Below are positions 50,138-60,529 of a stretch of 64,000 nucleotides of DNA, in pieces. How positions within the stretch are numbered: the first letter of the stretch is position 1; the number at the start of each line of letters is the position of its first letter. This DNA is from Erodium maritimum (Eukaryota; Streptophyta; Magnoliopsida; Geraniales; Geraniaceae). Below the pieces are notes generated by a model. It was not told the DNA's origin. It worked only from the letters and a program-made list of their open reading frames with translations, and did not search any database. Location of the stretch: contig OY997592.1 of assembly GCA_963921825.1 (NCBI GenBank), positions 29,863,730 through 29,927,729 of the forward strand, read 5' to 3'. A program made the translations under genes and the position numbers.

Positions 50138-52458
50138 ATGGTTCGAGTGCTTATACATGCTTCTTATGGTGGAGAATATAATGAAGAGAACGGGAATTAC
50201 AAGTGGATACCACGTAACTCAAAGTCGATGAATATCCTTCTGGATGAGTCGGATACATCATTGAAGAAGAGTTTATGGGATAAACTATATGAGAAGACCG
50301 GTGTGGATGAAAATTAAATGGAACTTAAAGTGAGTTACTTAGTACCGGACATGCCTATCGATATTGGAGCAATGGATCCTGTTATTTTAGAAGACGATGA
50401 AACTGTTTGGGGTTTTCTTGTGGAATATGGACTTGGGAGTCGAAAGAACATATTGCGTGTGGAGGCCAGTAAGAAAGTTTCCCGTGGTATGGAAATAATT
50501 CCGCCCCCCGCTGAGTACTTTGGGAACATCATGTGTAGTCCAGTAAATACGGGATTTTCCGTTGATATGATGAGTGGTGTAGGTGGGCAACACGTTTATC
50601 TCCCACGTCGAGCTGGTAGTACGGGTACTACTGATGGACCAATAGCGGGGTCAAATCCTACTCCACAGCAGTTAAGTTTTGATGATGATTTGTATGAGGA
50701 TGATGAAGATGAAGACGAATACGAACGTGAGTATGAAGAACACTACAGTTCTTTTGATGATACGGATTATGATATGGTAGAAGAAGAGTATTCAGAACAA
50801 TACAGTGATGATGATGATGATGATGAGATGGAGTATAGAGACCATGAAGACGAACAAACACATTATGATCCTATAGAGCACTTTTACCCGGCTGAAGTGT
50901 GTGATGTCGAATCAAACTCGATTGGTTTCCAAGATGGGTCAGATTTAGCAATTGGTGATGAATTTGACACAAAGAAGAGCTTCAAAGTCTTTTGTCACAT
51001 ATTGCTGTGAAGGCCGGGTTTGGCTATCGAGCTGCCAAATCTAACAAGACGGTGTATGCGGCAAAATGTGCTGACCAGAATTGTGGATGGAGAATGCGTG
51101 CTGCCAAAATTGGAAATTCAGATAAGTTCACCATCAGAACATATTTCAATACTCACTATTGCTCTGCGAAATCAGCGACGGTCCACAACCGTGGACCAAG
51201 TACTAAATATGTTGCTGAATGTGTGAGGAAAAGTAGTAAGGGTCAAAAAACAACACCAGTCCCCAGATTAATTCAAATTTTTATGCAAAATGCTGAACAG
51301 GGAGGCTGCCAAATACCATACTGGAAAGCGTGGAAGGGCCGAAGAATTGCCAACATTTTACTTAGAGGGGATCCCGCGAAAAGTTATGGACTCCTTCCGG
51401 CATATTTGGAGATGGTTGTAGAGAAGAATCCAGGCACAATCACTCGTCTGGAGGTGGATACCGAAAGCAGATTCAAATATGTATTTATTGCATATGCAGC
51501 ATGTGTTCGAGGATGGTCAAATATGAGAAAAGTCGTTGCAGTTGATGGTACCTTCTTGAAGACAGAGTTCAAAGGAGTAATGCTTATCGCAACGGCACAA
51601 GATGGTCATCATCAACAATATCCTATTGCTTGGGGAGTTGTAGACTTAGAGAATGATGCTTCATGGACATGGTTTTTTGAGAAGTTACAGGAATGTATAC
51701 CAGATGGAGATGACTTAGTAATCCTTTCTGATAGGCATCAAAGTATCATCAATGGGAGGTTGAAGATCTACCCCAAAGCAGATCATGGACACTGTAGGTG
51801 GCATCTCGGTCGAAATTTCAGAACTCATTCAAGTAATAAGACCGGGGTTGTAGAAAGTTTCAAACAAGTTGCTGAGGCCTACAAGGTATCTGACTTCAAC
51901 AGATTGTATGCAAATATGAGCAAAGACTTCCCAACATCCATCGCGTATCTTGAAGAAACAAAATTAACTCAGCCTGTAGAAAAACTTATTCGGGGAAGGA
52001 CAAGAGTTGCTGAAAAAATGAGTGCAATACAACTCAACGTGTCAGAGTTTCAAGTTACTGGTAAGAAACATGTATCCATAGTTAATTTATCTGAAAAGCG
52101 ATGCGAATGTCGTGTGATCGACTTGGATAAATTGCCTTGTGTGCATGCAATAGCAGCTGTTAAATTAAGGAAAATTGATTGTCATCAATTCTGCTCCGAA
52201 TTTTACTCGCTCGACATGTGGAGAAGGGCGTATTTTGAAACCCTGTATCTTGTTCCAGCTGAACGAGATTGGTATTCTGATAGCTCCGAACCGTTTATGA
52301 AGTTTCTTCCTCCAAAGTTAACATTGAATCGCGGTAGACCAGTAATGAACCGAATCCCATCCGCCGATGAGCCACGTCGTCGGGCACCAAGAATATGTGG
52401 ACTATGTGGTACAGTTGGTCATACAAGGACAACATGTTCAATGTCATCTGTTATGTAA
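50138..52458 (+). pseudogene. MULE transposase (mudrA type), decayed
   Basis: This is the transposase of the large MULE. I start it at MVRVLIHASYGGEY because a splice-acceptor-like sequence precedes it and the N-terminus matches the PB1-like start of plant MULE transposases. Then come an Asp/Glu-rich linker (50680-50880), a Mutator DNA-binding domain (about 50950-51180, CGWRMRAAK) and the MULE catalytic domain (about 51530-51800) with VDGTF and LSDRHQSI supplying two acidic residues and HGHCRWHL. A SWIM finger CECRVIDLDKLPCVHA (about 52105-52155) and a C-terminal CCHC knuckle CGLCGTVGHTRTTC follow. Defects: an in-frame stop at 50315-50317, a frame change near 50990-51000, and loss of the segment between about 51950 and 51980 that usually carries the RY..MTSN.AE..N block. 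It is probably inactive. Confidence 0.85.
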
Positions 52459-53063
52459 TTGTCATGAACACTTTGTTAATTTCAACATTAGTTAATTTGA
52501 ACATTAGTTAATTTTCAAGACGTTGTAGAGTTATGAACACTTTGTGCTGGTTTTATTTTTGTAATAGAGCATTAATAAATTTGTTGAACACTTTGCTATT
52601 TTTATTGTCACCAGATGGATTTTATATCTCTATCCAAACTTCATCAGTTATGTACTTGGAAGAACATTTTGCTCTCTATTTTACCCGACCCTAAATAGAT
52701 CCCAGATTGGCAGTACGATCGGACCATATTTTCCAGATTGTCAGTAAGATCGGACCATATTTCCCGGACTGTCAGTAAGATCGGACCATATTTCCCAGAC
52801 TGGCTGAATGAACTGAAACTATACTCCCATATCACACCGTCATTCTGGCTAGTAAGTCCCATATACAAAATATGAACTGCATTATTCACTATAGATCTAT
52901 TATTATTACGCTAGATCTAATATAAATTTTCCAGATTAGCAGATGTTAGGCAGATGGAGACCCAAATTGCAGAAACTCAGAAACACGAGTAGAAGTTACA
53001 AACATAGATATTAAACCTTCATTAGTATTTCACAAAAATATATTTGACTGCATATCAGTCAAA
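52459..53063. other. MULE intergenic region between convergent genes
   Basis: No gene is supported. It is AT-rich 3' sequence of the transposase with GAACACTTTG repeated loosely (52467, 52528, 52586), followed by a small tandem repeat. Confidence 0.5.
52703..52806. repeat. 31-bp tandem repeat, about 3.3 units
   Basis: The unit is CAGATTGTCAGTAAGATCGG followed by ACCATATTTTC; units start at 52703, 52734, 52765 and 52796. It lies between the convergent transposase and acidic-protein genes of the MULE. Confidence 0.8.
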
Positions 53064-53822
53064 TCAACAAAAAAACAAACTTTTTAAGGATGGTTGCAAG
53101 TCAACCATCCAAAGTCTGACTAGATTAAAAAAAACAAAACAAAAAAAACTAACATAACTACTAATCCTGGTTGTTCTTCTTCTTCCTTCTTCCTTCTTCT
53201 TCTTCCTTCCTATCCTTGGCGGGGTGGGGGGGGGGGGGTACATCAGACCATCATCATCATTGGAGCCGTAGCTCTCTCCAACGTCATCATCATCATTGGG
53301 ATCAGTCACCGGGGGGTCGTCTTCTTCCATGGCTAGGGCTTCGTCGTCTTCCTTCGGGTCGTCTTCTTCCATGGTCAGGTCGTCTTCCTCCGGGTCGTCT
53401 TCGTCCATGGCCAGGGCTTCCTGGTCGTCTTCCTCCTCTTCCTCCTCGGAGTCCTCCTCCTCGTCTTCCTCCTCCTCTTCGTCACCGGCGAGTTGCTCGT
53501 CTTCGAACTGGTCTCCCTCTTCGTCGTCGCCGGAAAACGGCTCGTCCTGCGGGAGTTCGTCGTCGTCGTCAGAGCAGCCCAATCTCCAGGAATCGACCTC
53601 TTCCCCGTCTTCCTCGTCAGAGGAGTTGATGCTGGTAACATCGGACCAGGAGAAGTCCTCCCCCGGTTGGAAATAGCCTGCGTCCTCAAAGAACCAAGGC
53701 GCATCTGGGGATGGCGGCGATGGTGGTGGTTGACGGGCTGGTGGTGGTGGTGGTGGTGCTAAAGGGGCCGTGATGACGATCAAAGGATGATGGAAGGAAC
53801 GAACAAGTGAGAAAGAAAGCAA
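53064..53822 (-). CDS. Very acidic, low-complexity protein encoded in the MULE, unknown function
   Basis: This is an uninterrupted 252-codon ORF. The protein has a hydrophobic N-terminus, a Pro-rich stretch (residues ~22-40), a less repetitive segment WFFEDAGYFQPGEDFSWSDV (~45-65), then over 100 residues dominated by Asp and Glu (with phrases like MEEDDP and MDEDDPEEDD). A Pro patch and a basic GRKKKKEEGRRR tract come near the end. No enzymatic domain is recognisable. It is on the same strand as the Ulp1-like gene and converges with the transposase. The acidic/basic composition suggests a nuclear or nucleic-acid-associated role, but that is inference. Low complexity could also make the frame look open by chance. 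An exon structure is possible and the C-terminal ~25 residues may not be genuine. Confidence 0.5.
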   Translation of the reverse strand: MLSFSLVRSFHHPLIVITAPLAPPPPPPARQPPPSPPSPDAPWFFEDAGYFQPGEDFSWSDVTSINSSDEEDGEEVDSWRLGCSDDDDELPQDEPFSGDDEEGDQFEDEQLAGDEEEEEDEEEDSEEEEEEDDQEALAMDEDDPEEDDLTMEEDDPKEDDEALAMEEDDPPVTDPNDDDDVGESYGSNDDDGLMYPPPPTPPRIGRKKKKEEGRRRTTRISSYVSFFCFVFFNLVRLWMVDLQPSLKSLFFC

Positions 53823-54638
53823 GAAATTTCAGAAGGCTCTAAGGCTATAAAAACCAGAATGGATTGAAAGGGTTCCAGATCGGCTCTTAAATAGGGTTCA
53901 AAAAGTGAAATTCATCATTACTAAATTGAAGAGACATGACACTTAGGGTTAAGAAGTTATTAAAAAGGCACCTATTAGTAGTAATTCGAAGAGACTCGTC
54001 GGTTCAACTAATTTACTTGACAAGACCCCACTATTCACCCTTAAATGGGGACTGACACATGTCATCATGACCCGAATACGAACCCTACCTAACCATAATC
54101 TTCTAGATCGACACCCGGATCTGGTCCGACTAAGTCCCCGACCTTATAATTTACACATTACATCCATTAATACAAGTGTAGTCCACTAATTAATTTGACA
54201 AGACAAGACAAGACAATACGGTTCAACCATAAATCAGACTTAGTGTTTCTAACTATATTGTGCAAATCTATCCCAATATGATATGATTGTAGACATTAAT
54301 TATACAAATCTTTTGATGGAATGGATCCCAGATCTGGTCCGACTGTGTACTCGACCTAATCTCCCTTTGTGAATCTGATTATAACCCATTCAAACACATC
54401 AGATTATAACAAAAAATCAGGTTATAATAAAAATTCAGGGTATAATAAAAAATCAGATTATAATCAAACACATTAATCAAACTAGTATTTCTCAAACACA
54501 TTAATCAAACACATTAAGCATACACATTAATCATACACATTAATAATCCATTCAACATTGATCATTTGTAATCCAGTAGCTTAAACCAACAAATATGTTT
54601 ACAATAGTAATCAATTAAAAATTTCTCCAAAACCATAT
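53823..54638. other. AT-rich MULE intergenic region
   Basis: No coding sequence is supported. It includes short imperfect repeats (aaaaaatcaggttataat type, about 54390-54470) and CACATTAATCA-type repeats (54470-54545). It is presumably promoter sequence for the acidic ORF and 3' sequence for the Ulp1-like gene. Confidence 0.5.
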
Positions 54639-57498
54639 TCACTCATATTTGTAATCAAGTAGCTTCTCGAACTTGTTGGCTACATCCACACACATCTTCA
54701 ATCGATAAATAGGGACTTGATACTGTTGCATATAATCGGCAATAGGAAATTCTTGTAGCTGCTGCTCGTAGTGCTTTATGGCATACACAACTGAGTCTCC
54801 TCTGCACAATAAAAGCGAATTAGTGACAATAAATATTAAGTTATAAATAAATTTTACGATGAAAAGTGTTTATGCACACCCATACTTCAACTCTTGTTGA
54901 GGCACACCCGATGCCCTTTCATACATCCAACTCGTCCCCGAATTCAGTAATTCCCCGTGAAACATCTTCGAAGCAATGAACATGGGTGGGATCATTTCCA
55001 AAAAAGGTTTCATCATGTCGTCTAAGACAGATGCTTCTGGAACAACTCCTGTATCGCTATCATACACAAAAAGGATGCAGCGAGATATGTCTGCCACGAC
55101 CATAACCCAATGTGCCTCATTTTTGTCCATCTCCACAGGAAAATAAATTTTGTCACACCCTCCCCAAGCCTTACCAACATGCAGCGGACGATCACCTCTA
55201 ACATACACCATTAAGCACTGTGGTACTTTCCATAAATCAGTGCTGCTGCATTTCACGTGCTCTTCCTTGATTGCAATAGTAAATGTTGTGTCCAGCACCA
55301 CGACATCTTGTGCATAGTGCTTAGTGAAACGCCCCTGCCGCTTTCTAATTCCCAACAGCCCATCATCCATGTGCTGCATACATGAAAGTGAATTAAATTC
55401 CTAATAAAAGTAAATTGAAAACAATGCAAATAATAAGTAAAATTACACCTTACCTTGTCAGTCAACTTGTCGTGACACCGGCTTAACAGATGGAAGTAAT
55501 ACCGGTTGAGCTCCCCGTAAGGTGTACGTGGGATTTTTTCCTTGGCTACGTTCTTCATCCACAGTAGTGTTCTTGCATCCGAATATACCTGGGCTGTGGA
55601 TGGATCAGGTTTTAGAAGAGGGTCCAACTTCTCCAAATTGACAAAAAGTCTCCTCTTTTTGGTCTTTGTTGCTTCATTGTCATCTTTGTGTATAACAGGT
55701 TTTGGCACTTCAATCTTTGGTTCTCTCTTCCGCTTCTTTGTTGCAACGTGCTTCTTTGTTGTGACAGGCTTCTTTGGGGTGATCTTAACAGTGAGACGCT
55801 TGGTTCTTGTTCTTGTAAATGGCATTTCCCTCATAGCAGGCAGCTCCATCTCTATCTCCATCTCTTGGTTCACATCCGGGATTTCCATTTCACCGGCATC
55901 TTTTTCAACAGGGACATCCTTTTCAACGGGGACTTCGTGTTGGGCCACTTGGTGTTGGATATCTAGCATTTCCAGATTTTCAGCAGTCATTTCTTCATGT
56001 TGGGCCACTTCCTCAACAACAACCTCTTCTTCTTCTTCTCGTTGGGCCACTTCCTCTACAGCGGTCATTCCAATTTTTACGACCTCCTCTACATTGGGCA
56101 CTTCATCTTCTTCTTCTTGGTTCACAACAGGTACATCAGGTACTTCTTCTTCTTCTTTTTCTTTTTCTTCTTCTTCTTCCTTTTCTTCTTCTTCTTTTTC
56201 TTTTTCATCAGGTACAACAGGTACGACAGGTACAACGGGTACTACTTCTTCTTCTTCTCGGTTCCCTTCAACTTCAACTCCAGCGGGTAGTCCTTCTAAC
56301 CCTCCTTCTTGGTTCATATCCTGGTTGTCTTGGTTCACATTACCATCCGTCAAATCCTCGAACATGTGCATGTCATTGTGGTTGTTCTGGTTGTCCTGAT
56401 CAGGAATTGATGCTTCAGAAGGTGGACGGAAGTCGTTTGATGCATAATTGAATGCATCATGCCGGATGGTTTAAGTACTCCCCCGATCATCAACATCAAA
56501 CACACCCTAATGATATCCCAATTACGCTTCGTCTGAGGCCTAAAAAGCATTTGTTCCTCAACCAAGTCAGTCAATTTCTTCTCTAAGGTCACCATACTAG
56601 CTTCTAGGGTCGAGAAGTGTTTGGTGGAAAATACTTTGGACTTCAATTGTTTTTTATAAACTTTTTCCTCTGGAAAATTTCCACACCTCAGCCCCGATAT
56701 TAAACAATATTTCTTCAAAGATAATCTCACTGGCCTACCTTGGACCAAAAACCAAATCTCGGACGACCGCTCCAATTTAATTTCTCGAACTAACAACGCC
56801 CAAGGAATTTGACAAGAGTTATCACTATTTGGTTGGACGTCCAACAAATGCCCGAATGGAGATCGCCGCAGCTCTCTCAGGTGGACCTCTTCATCATTTA
56901 ACTTCTCAAGTTCTCCCTTGATGAACTTGGAAGTTGCCCCTAAATGACTTTTGACTGAAATCTTGCAGTCAAAATGTTCATTCGCGGCCAAAACAGGTTC
57001 AAACGGAGGCACCTCAATTTGTACTACTTCTGCATTTTCTCGGCTTGAGCTGGAACTTTCTCCCTCAAAACTAGGAATTTCTTGTTCGGAGGAAATTGTC
57101 TTAGCACTTTCAACTTCTTCATCAAATGAGTTTGACCTAGGATCTAGGGATGACAAACTTGCCTGGAAGGGTACACACAAGTAATTACACAAAACAATTC
57201 AGCTGAAAAAATGTAATAACACACATAGAACCACATAGAAGGGGGATATAATTTCCCGACAACTATCCAGAACCAGTCTCAATTTTTCGACCTAACCATC
57301 CATCCAGGGAGATAATTCTCAGACGTCGACCCCGAATAGACTACGACCTAGAAATCCCCTGAACCGTCCAAGCATACAAATCCCCTAAATGCATACTTTC
57401 AGACCGAAATTAAATGTGTCTACACAAAAATTAAACTTATCTAAGCTATCTAAGCATGCAAAGGAATGGGAATCAGATGGTTAAGGATTACTTACCAT
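54639..57498 (-). pseudogene. DUF1985/Ulp1-like cysteine protease gene of the MULE
   Basis: This is a Ulp1-like (C48, SUMO-protease fold) gene of the kind carried by some plant MULEs. My exon model on the minus strand: the ATG alone ends exon 1 (57498-57496, then GTAAG); exon 2 runs 57162-55454; exon 3, 55373-54880; exon 4, 54801-54639 to TGA. All borders are GT/AG and phases match. Exon 2 encodes a DUF1985 domain (LRELRRSPFGHLL, WFLVQGRPVRLSLKKYCLISG), a long Glu-rich linker and an NLS-like KKRKREPK. Exons 3-4 carry the protease part: catalytic His in EAHWVM and Asp in VYDSDTG. Where GDCG is expected, the joined exons read GGDSVVYAIKH, so the nucleophile Cys appears replaced by Ser. Exon 2 has a frame change near 56475, so the gene looks broken. 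Confidence 0.78.
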
Positions 57499-57850
57499 AT
57501 CAGATCAGTGGGTAACTCAGACAGTACTGAAACTGGTTGGAAAAGGAGAAGAAATGCAACTGGAACTTGATCCTCCAAGCTTGGAGATGACGAGGACGAA
57601 GGAGAAAAGCAGAGATGAACTGGGCGCCGGAAAAAGTTGGGTTTTGTGGGGTTTCGTTTGAGTTCAGGTGAAGAAACGTGAAGGAGGGAAAAAAAAAAGA
57701 AAACAAGGCTGACTGGGATGGAGATGGGAGAGATTCGTGGTTTTTTGGCCAAGTGTTGAAAGGGTATAAGGGTAATCTTATATTTTTTAGATATAAAAAG
57801 AAAATCAAAATGAAAAGAAAATAAGTTTGGTATATTACGAGTTCTACCCC
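57496..57850 (-). promoter_or_regulatory. Probable 5' UTR of the Ulp1-like gene
   Basis: Upstream of the lone start codon the minus strand is CT-rich (ttttttttccctccttcacg and tctgcttttctccttcgtcc), typical of a plant 5' leader. It is bounded outside by the MULE right terminal repeat, which probably also holds the promoter. Confidence 0.45.
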
Positions 57851-57899
57851 CCCGAACACTTACAAAAAAATAAAATAAAACCTTTTGAGTAAAAATCTC
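57850..57899 (-). repeat. Right terminal inverted repeat of the large MULE
   Basis: Read inward on the minus strand it gives GAGATTTTTACTCAAAAGG, TTTTATTTTATTTTTTT and GTAAGTGTTC. The left end reads GGGTTCTTTACCAAAATGG, CCTTATTTTT and GTAAGTGTCA. It is followed by the target duplication GCCCTCCAC at 57900-57908. Confidence 0.7.
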
Positions 57900-57908
57900 G
57901 CCCTCCAC

Positions 57909-58066
57909 CGTCCTTCCCTACTGATTCCAGTCCCAAACTCCACGGAACCAACAAAGTGTGCAAGTCCAAACCTGGGGTTTTTAAATTCAAATCTTATCTC
58001 CAGAGGTCAGGCACCGATACGCGCCGTTCCACGCGCCTCCCCCACTGGCCTTGAGTTCTAGCGAAG
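57909..58066 (+). promoter_or_regulatory. Remnant native promoter/5' UTR of the GEM-like gene
   Basis: Only 158 bp separate the MULE target duplication from the start codon. The stretch contains TTTTTAAATTC (57977-57987) as a weak TATA-like candidate and a GC-rich CCACGCGCC (58029-58037) resembling ABA-related CACGCG elements. Both are weak calls from pattern alone. Confidence 0.35.
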
Positions 58067-60529
58067 ATGGAGAAGGAGTCCAACTTAAAGTCTGAAATGG
58101 AAGACATGCCTCTAAACAATCCAATCCCGGGTCATGATCCCAACCCCAAACCCGACCCTAAATTCCCGAACCAAACCCCAAATGACGGCAGCTTAGCGAT
58201 GGGATCCCAGACTCAGACTCGAATTGAGAGCGAACCGCCCGGGAATCTTTTGGAATCGCAGGGTTCACACGGAAACAGCGCCATGTCTGCTCAGGAAGGA
58301 TCCAATCCGTACGTAGCTCGCACCCCTGCGCCCGACTCGTCTTTTTCTTTCAAGGGTAAGTTGTACCTTTCTTATGAATCCATGTGTGGGTTCCTTTGTG
58401 ATTTGAAAGTTACTTGTTGCTTCATCAGAATCCGTCGACACGATGAGGGGTGTGCTGGAGAGATGGGGAAAGAGGGTCGGAGAAGCTACCAAGAAGGCTG
58501 AGGATTTGGCTGGAAACACGTGGCAACACTGTGAGTTCGTTTCTAAATCTTCGTTTTTGCAACTTGGTTGTGGATATTTAGATGTTTTGATTTGCAGTGT
58601 GAAATGTCAATGCATGAATCCAATGCTGTCCAGTGGTAATTGGTTTAATATTTTTCGACTGAGTTCACTATCGAATGCTGATACTTTGTTATTCCATCTA
58701 ACTCGAATGAAAACAATTGGAATGGATGCATTTGGAGAGTTTTGTGAGGATTGAGTGACATTTTATGTTTTAGTATATAAGCTATCTGCATCGCAGATGA
58801 TGTTAAATGTGTTATTGATGTATAATTTGTATATTTTAGTTTGCCCACTTTTGGTATGTTTCATGAAAATCCATTTTATTTGTTAAGTGAATGGATAAGA
58901 AATTAAGTCTGTCACAAATTCCGTATGTAACAACCAAGCTTGTGTTTGTGGTCACAACCATCACCGTTACCTTTCATACCTTTTTGATCACTCCATATTC
59001 AATTCATTGCAATCGTGAAATCAGTGGTCTCCATGTATATATTTATTCATTGACAGGTTTAAGTAGTCTCTGGGTTCGATTTCCCTAGTCAAAGAATATG
59101 ACATACTGTGCTCTGTCATGATGTTCAACATGGTTATATGTCTGAGTTAATTTATCCCTGTTCTGTATATGTAGTGAAAACTAGCCCTAGTTTAACTGAA
59201 GCTGCGATGGGAAGAATTGCCCAAGGAACAAAGGTTTTAGCAGAAGGCGGATATGAGAAGATCTTTCGACAAACATTTGAGACAGCTGCTGAGGAGCAGC
59301 TTCTCAATTCATTTGCGTGTTATTTGTCCACATCAGCTGGTCCGGTCATGGGAGTTCTCTATGTATCTACAGCAAAATTGGCCTTTTCTAGTGACAATCC
59401 TCTGTCATATAAATCCGGTAACCAAACTGAGTGGAGCTATTATAAGGTATATTTACAGGAACCCTGTTTTGTTTCCCTTTTGCATTTCTTGATATGTTTT
59501 AGTTTTGATTAATGAGGAGAGATGAAGGTATTGTAGAACGGATATTCTTTTCTCTTTACTAAGTTCATGTATTCACAAGTCGACATACTTGATGAACAGA
59601 AAAGCATAAAATGCATATTTTGGCTGGATGAAATATTTTTATTCTTTTACATGTAATAATGTAAGATAGACTACAAGAATATATAAAAGCATTTGTTTAG
59701 GTAATATTGGGTTTTTCATTCTTTTTGCATCATCTGAATTTCTTTTATCTTCCAACTGATTCATACTGAAATATTATATTTTCAAGACATTTATGGCTGG
59801 GGAATAATAAATGTTCAGTTTTTCTGAATAATGCATAGGGGAATTTGTGCCTTAAACAACCACATAGTTCAATATCTGTAGTTATCTTCTATTAAGCCTG
59901 CACTAGAAGAATAAGATACATTTCTCAATGTTGATGGCTAGGAAATTTCAAATTGAGCTTTTCATGTATTCATTTGAATTACTGTCAGAAGGCCTCTATT
60001 CTTGATTATTTAGTCTCTTCTTTGGATGAGAAGAAAGGGGTGGTAGGGTACAATAAGGGTTGTTATATGCATGGTGACTTTGTCATTCTAACTCTTAATC
60101 TATCAGTTAACATGCTGTATGGTGTACCATTAGGAGCGTTTTCTTTTGGAGTAAAGTTAAACTGCTAGACACTGCAAAACTCAAGGGATCTCATTAGCAT
60201 GAACATAAAAATCTTTCATTTGATCCTTATCTTCTTAGATAAATATTGTACAATGTATCTGTTCCTTCTGTTATTACATCCCACTATATAGGGTTCTCCT
60301 TGGCGGAGTAATTTTTCACTTTGCTTCTTCTTTCCAATAGGTTGTAATCCCATTGCATCAACTTAAGTCAGTGTATCCTTCATCAAGCAGCACCAACTCC
60401 TATGAGAAGTATATCCAAGTCATCTCTGTCGATAATCACGAGTTCTGGTTTATGGGCTTCCTATACTATGAGAGTGCCATGGAATCCTTACAAGAGGCTT
60501 TGGAAGCTCGCAACTTGCAGACTGTCTGA
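58067..60529 (+). CDS. GEM-like (GLABRA2 expression modulator family) GRAM-domain protein
   Basis: The model has four exons, 58067-58355, 58429-58530, 59175-59446 and 60341-60529, with GT/AG borders and matching phases, giving 283 residues, a normal family length. The N-terminal ~95 residues are Pro/Asn/Ser-rich and probably disordered. Then comes the conserved [18 protein letters not shown] segment with NTWQHLK (about 100-132). The GRAM domain follows (about 158-270: [70 protein letters not shown]). The family (GEM, GER, ABA-responsive GRAM proteins) is linked to phosphoinositide/membrane binding, ABA responses and, for GEM, cell division and root-hair patterning. No defects were seen. The start is the first ATG after the MULE end and gives the expected N-terminus. 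Which paralogue it is cannot be told. Confidence 0.9.

Larger units (their letters stand above)
29593..57899 (+). mobile_element. Large MULE carrying transposase and Ulp1-like genes, with nested retrotransposons
   Basis: The 9-bp direct repeat GCCCTCCAC flanks the element at 29584-29592 and 57900-57908. The ends form an imperfect inverted repeat of about 40-50 bp: GGGTTCTTTAC-caaaa inward from 29593 and GAGATTTTTACTCAAAA inward (minus strand) from 57899. Both then continue to TTATTTTT and GTAAGTGT. Between them are a mudrA-type transposase (+), an acidic ORF (-) and a DUF1985/Ulp1-like gene (-). MULEs carrying Ulp1-like genes are known in plants (Kaonashi/KI-MULEs in Arabidopsis, CUMULE in melon). 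Removing the Gypsy element and its nested Copia leaves about 8.65 kb. Coding defects suggest it is no longer autonomous. Confidence 0.78.

Noticed and set aside
53171-53676. Ser-rich and Arg/Pro-rich frames on the + strand opposite the acidic ORF
   Set aside because: GAN/GAR codon runs on one strand automatically open Ser- and Leu/Pro-rich frames on the other; the minus-strand reading has a start, a varied N-terminus and fits the direction of the neighbouring gene.
55542-56399. Long Ser/Thr-rich frame on the + strand opposite the Ulp1-like gene
   Set aside because: It is the antisense shadow of the Glu/Val/Pro-rich linker of the Ulp1-like gene; no motif of its own.
57492-57908. 138-codon minus-strand frame at the MULE right end
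   Set aside because: It begins in the terminal repeat and target duplication and runs through a CT-rich leader to the real start codon; more likely 5' UTR.
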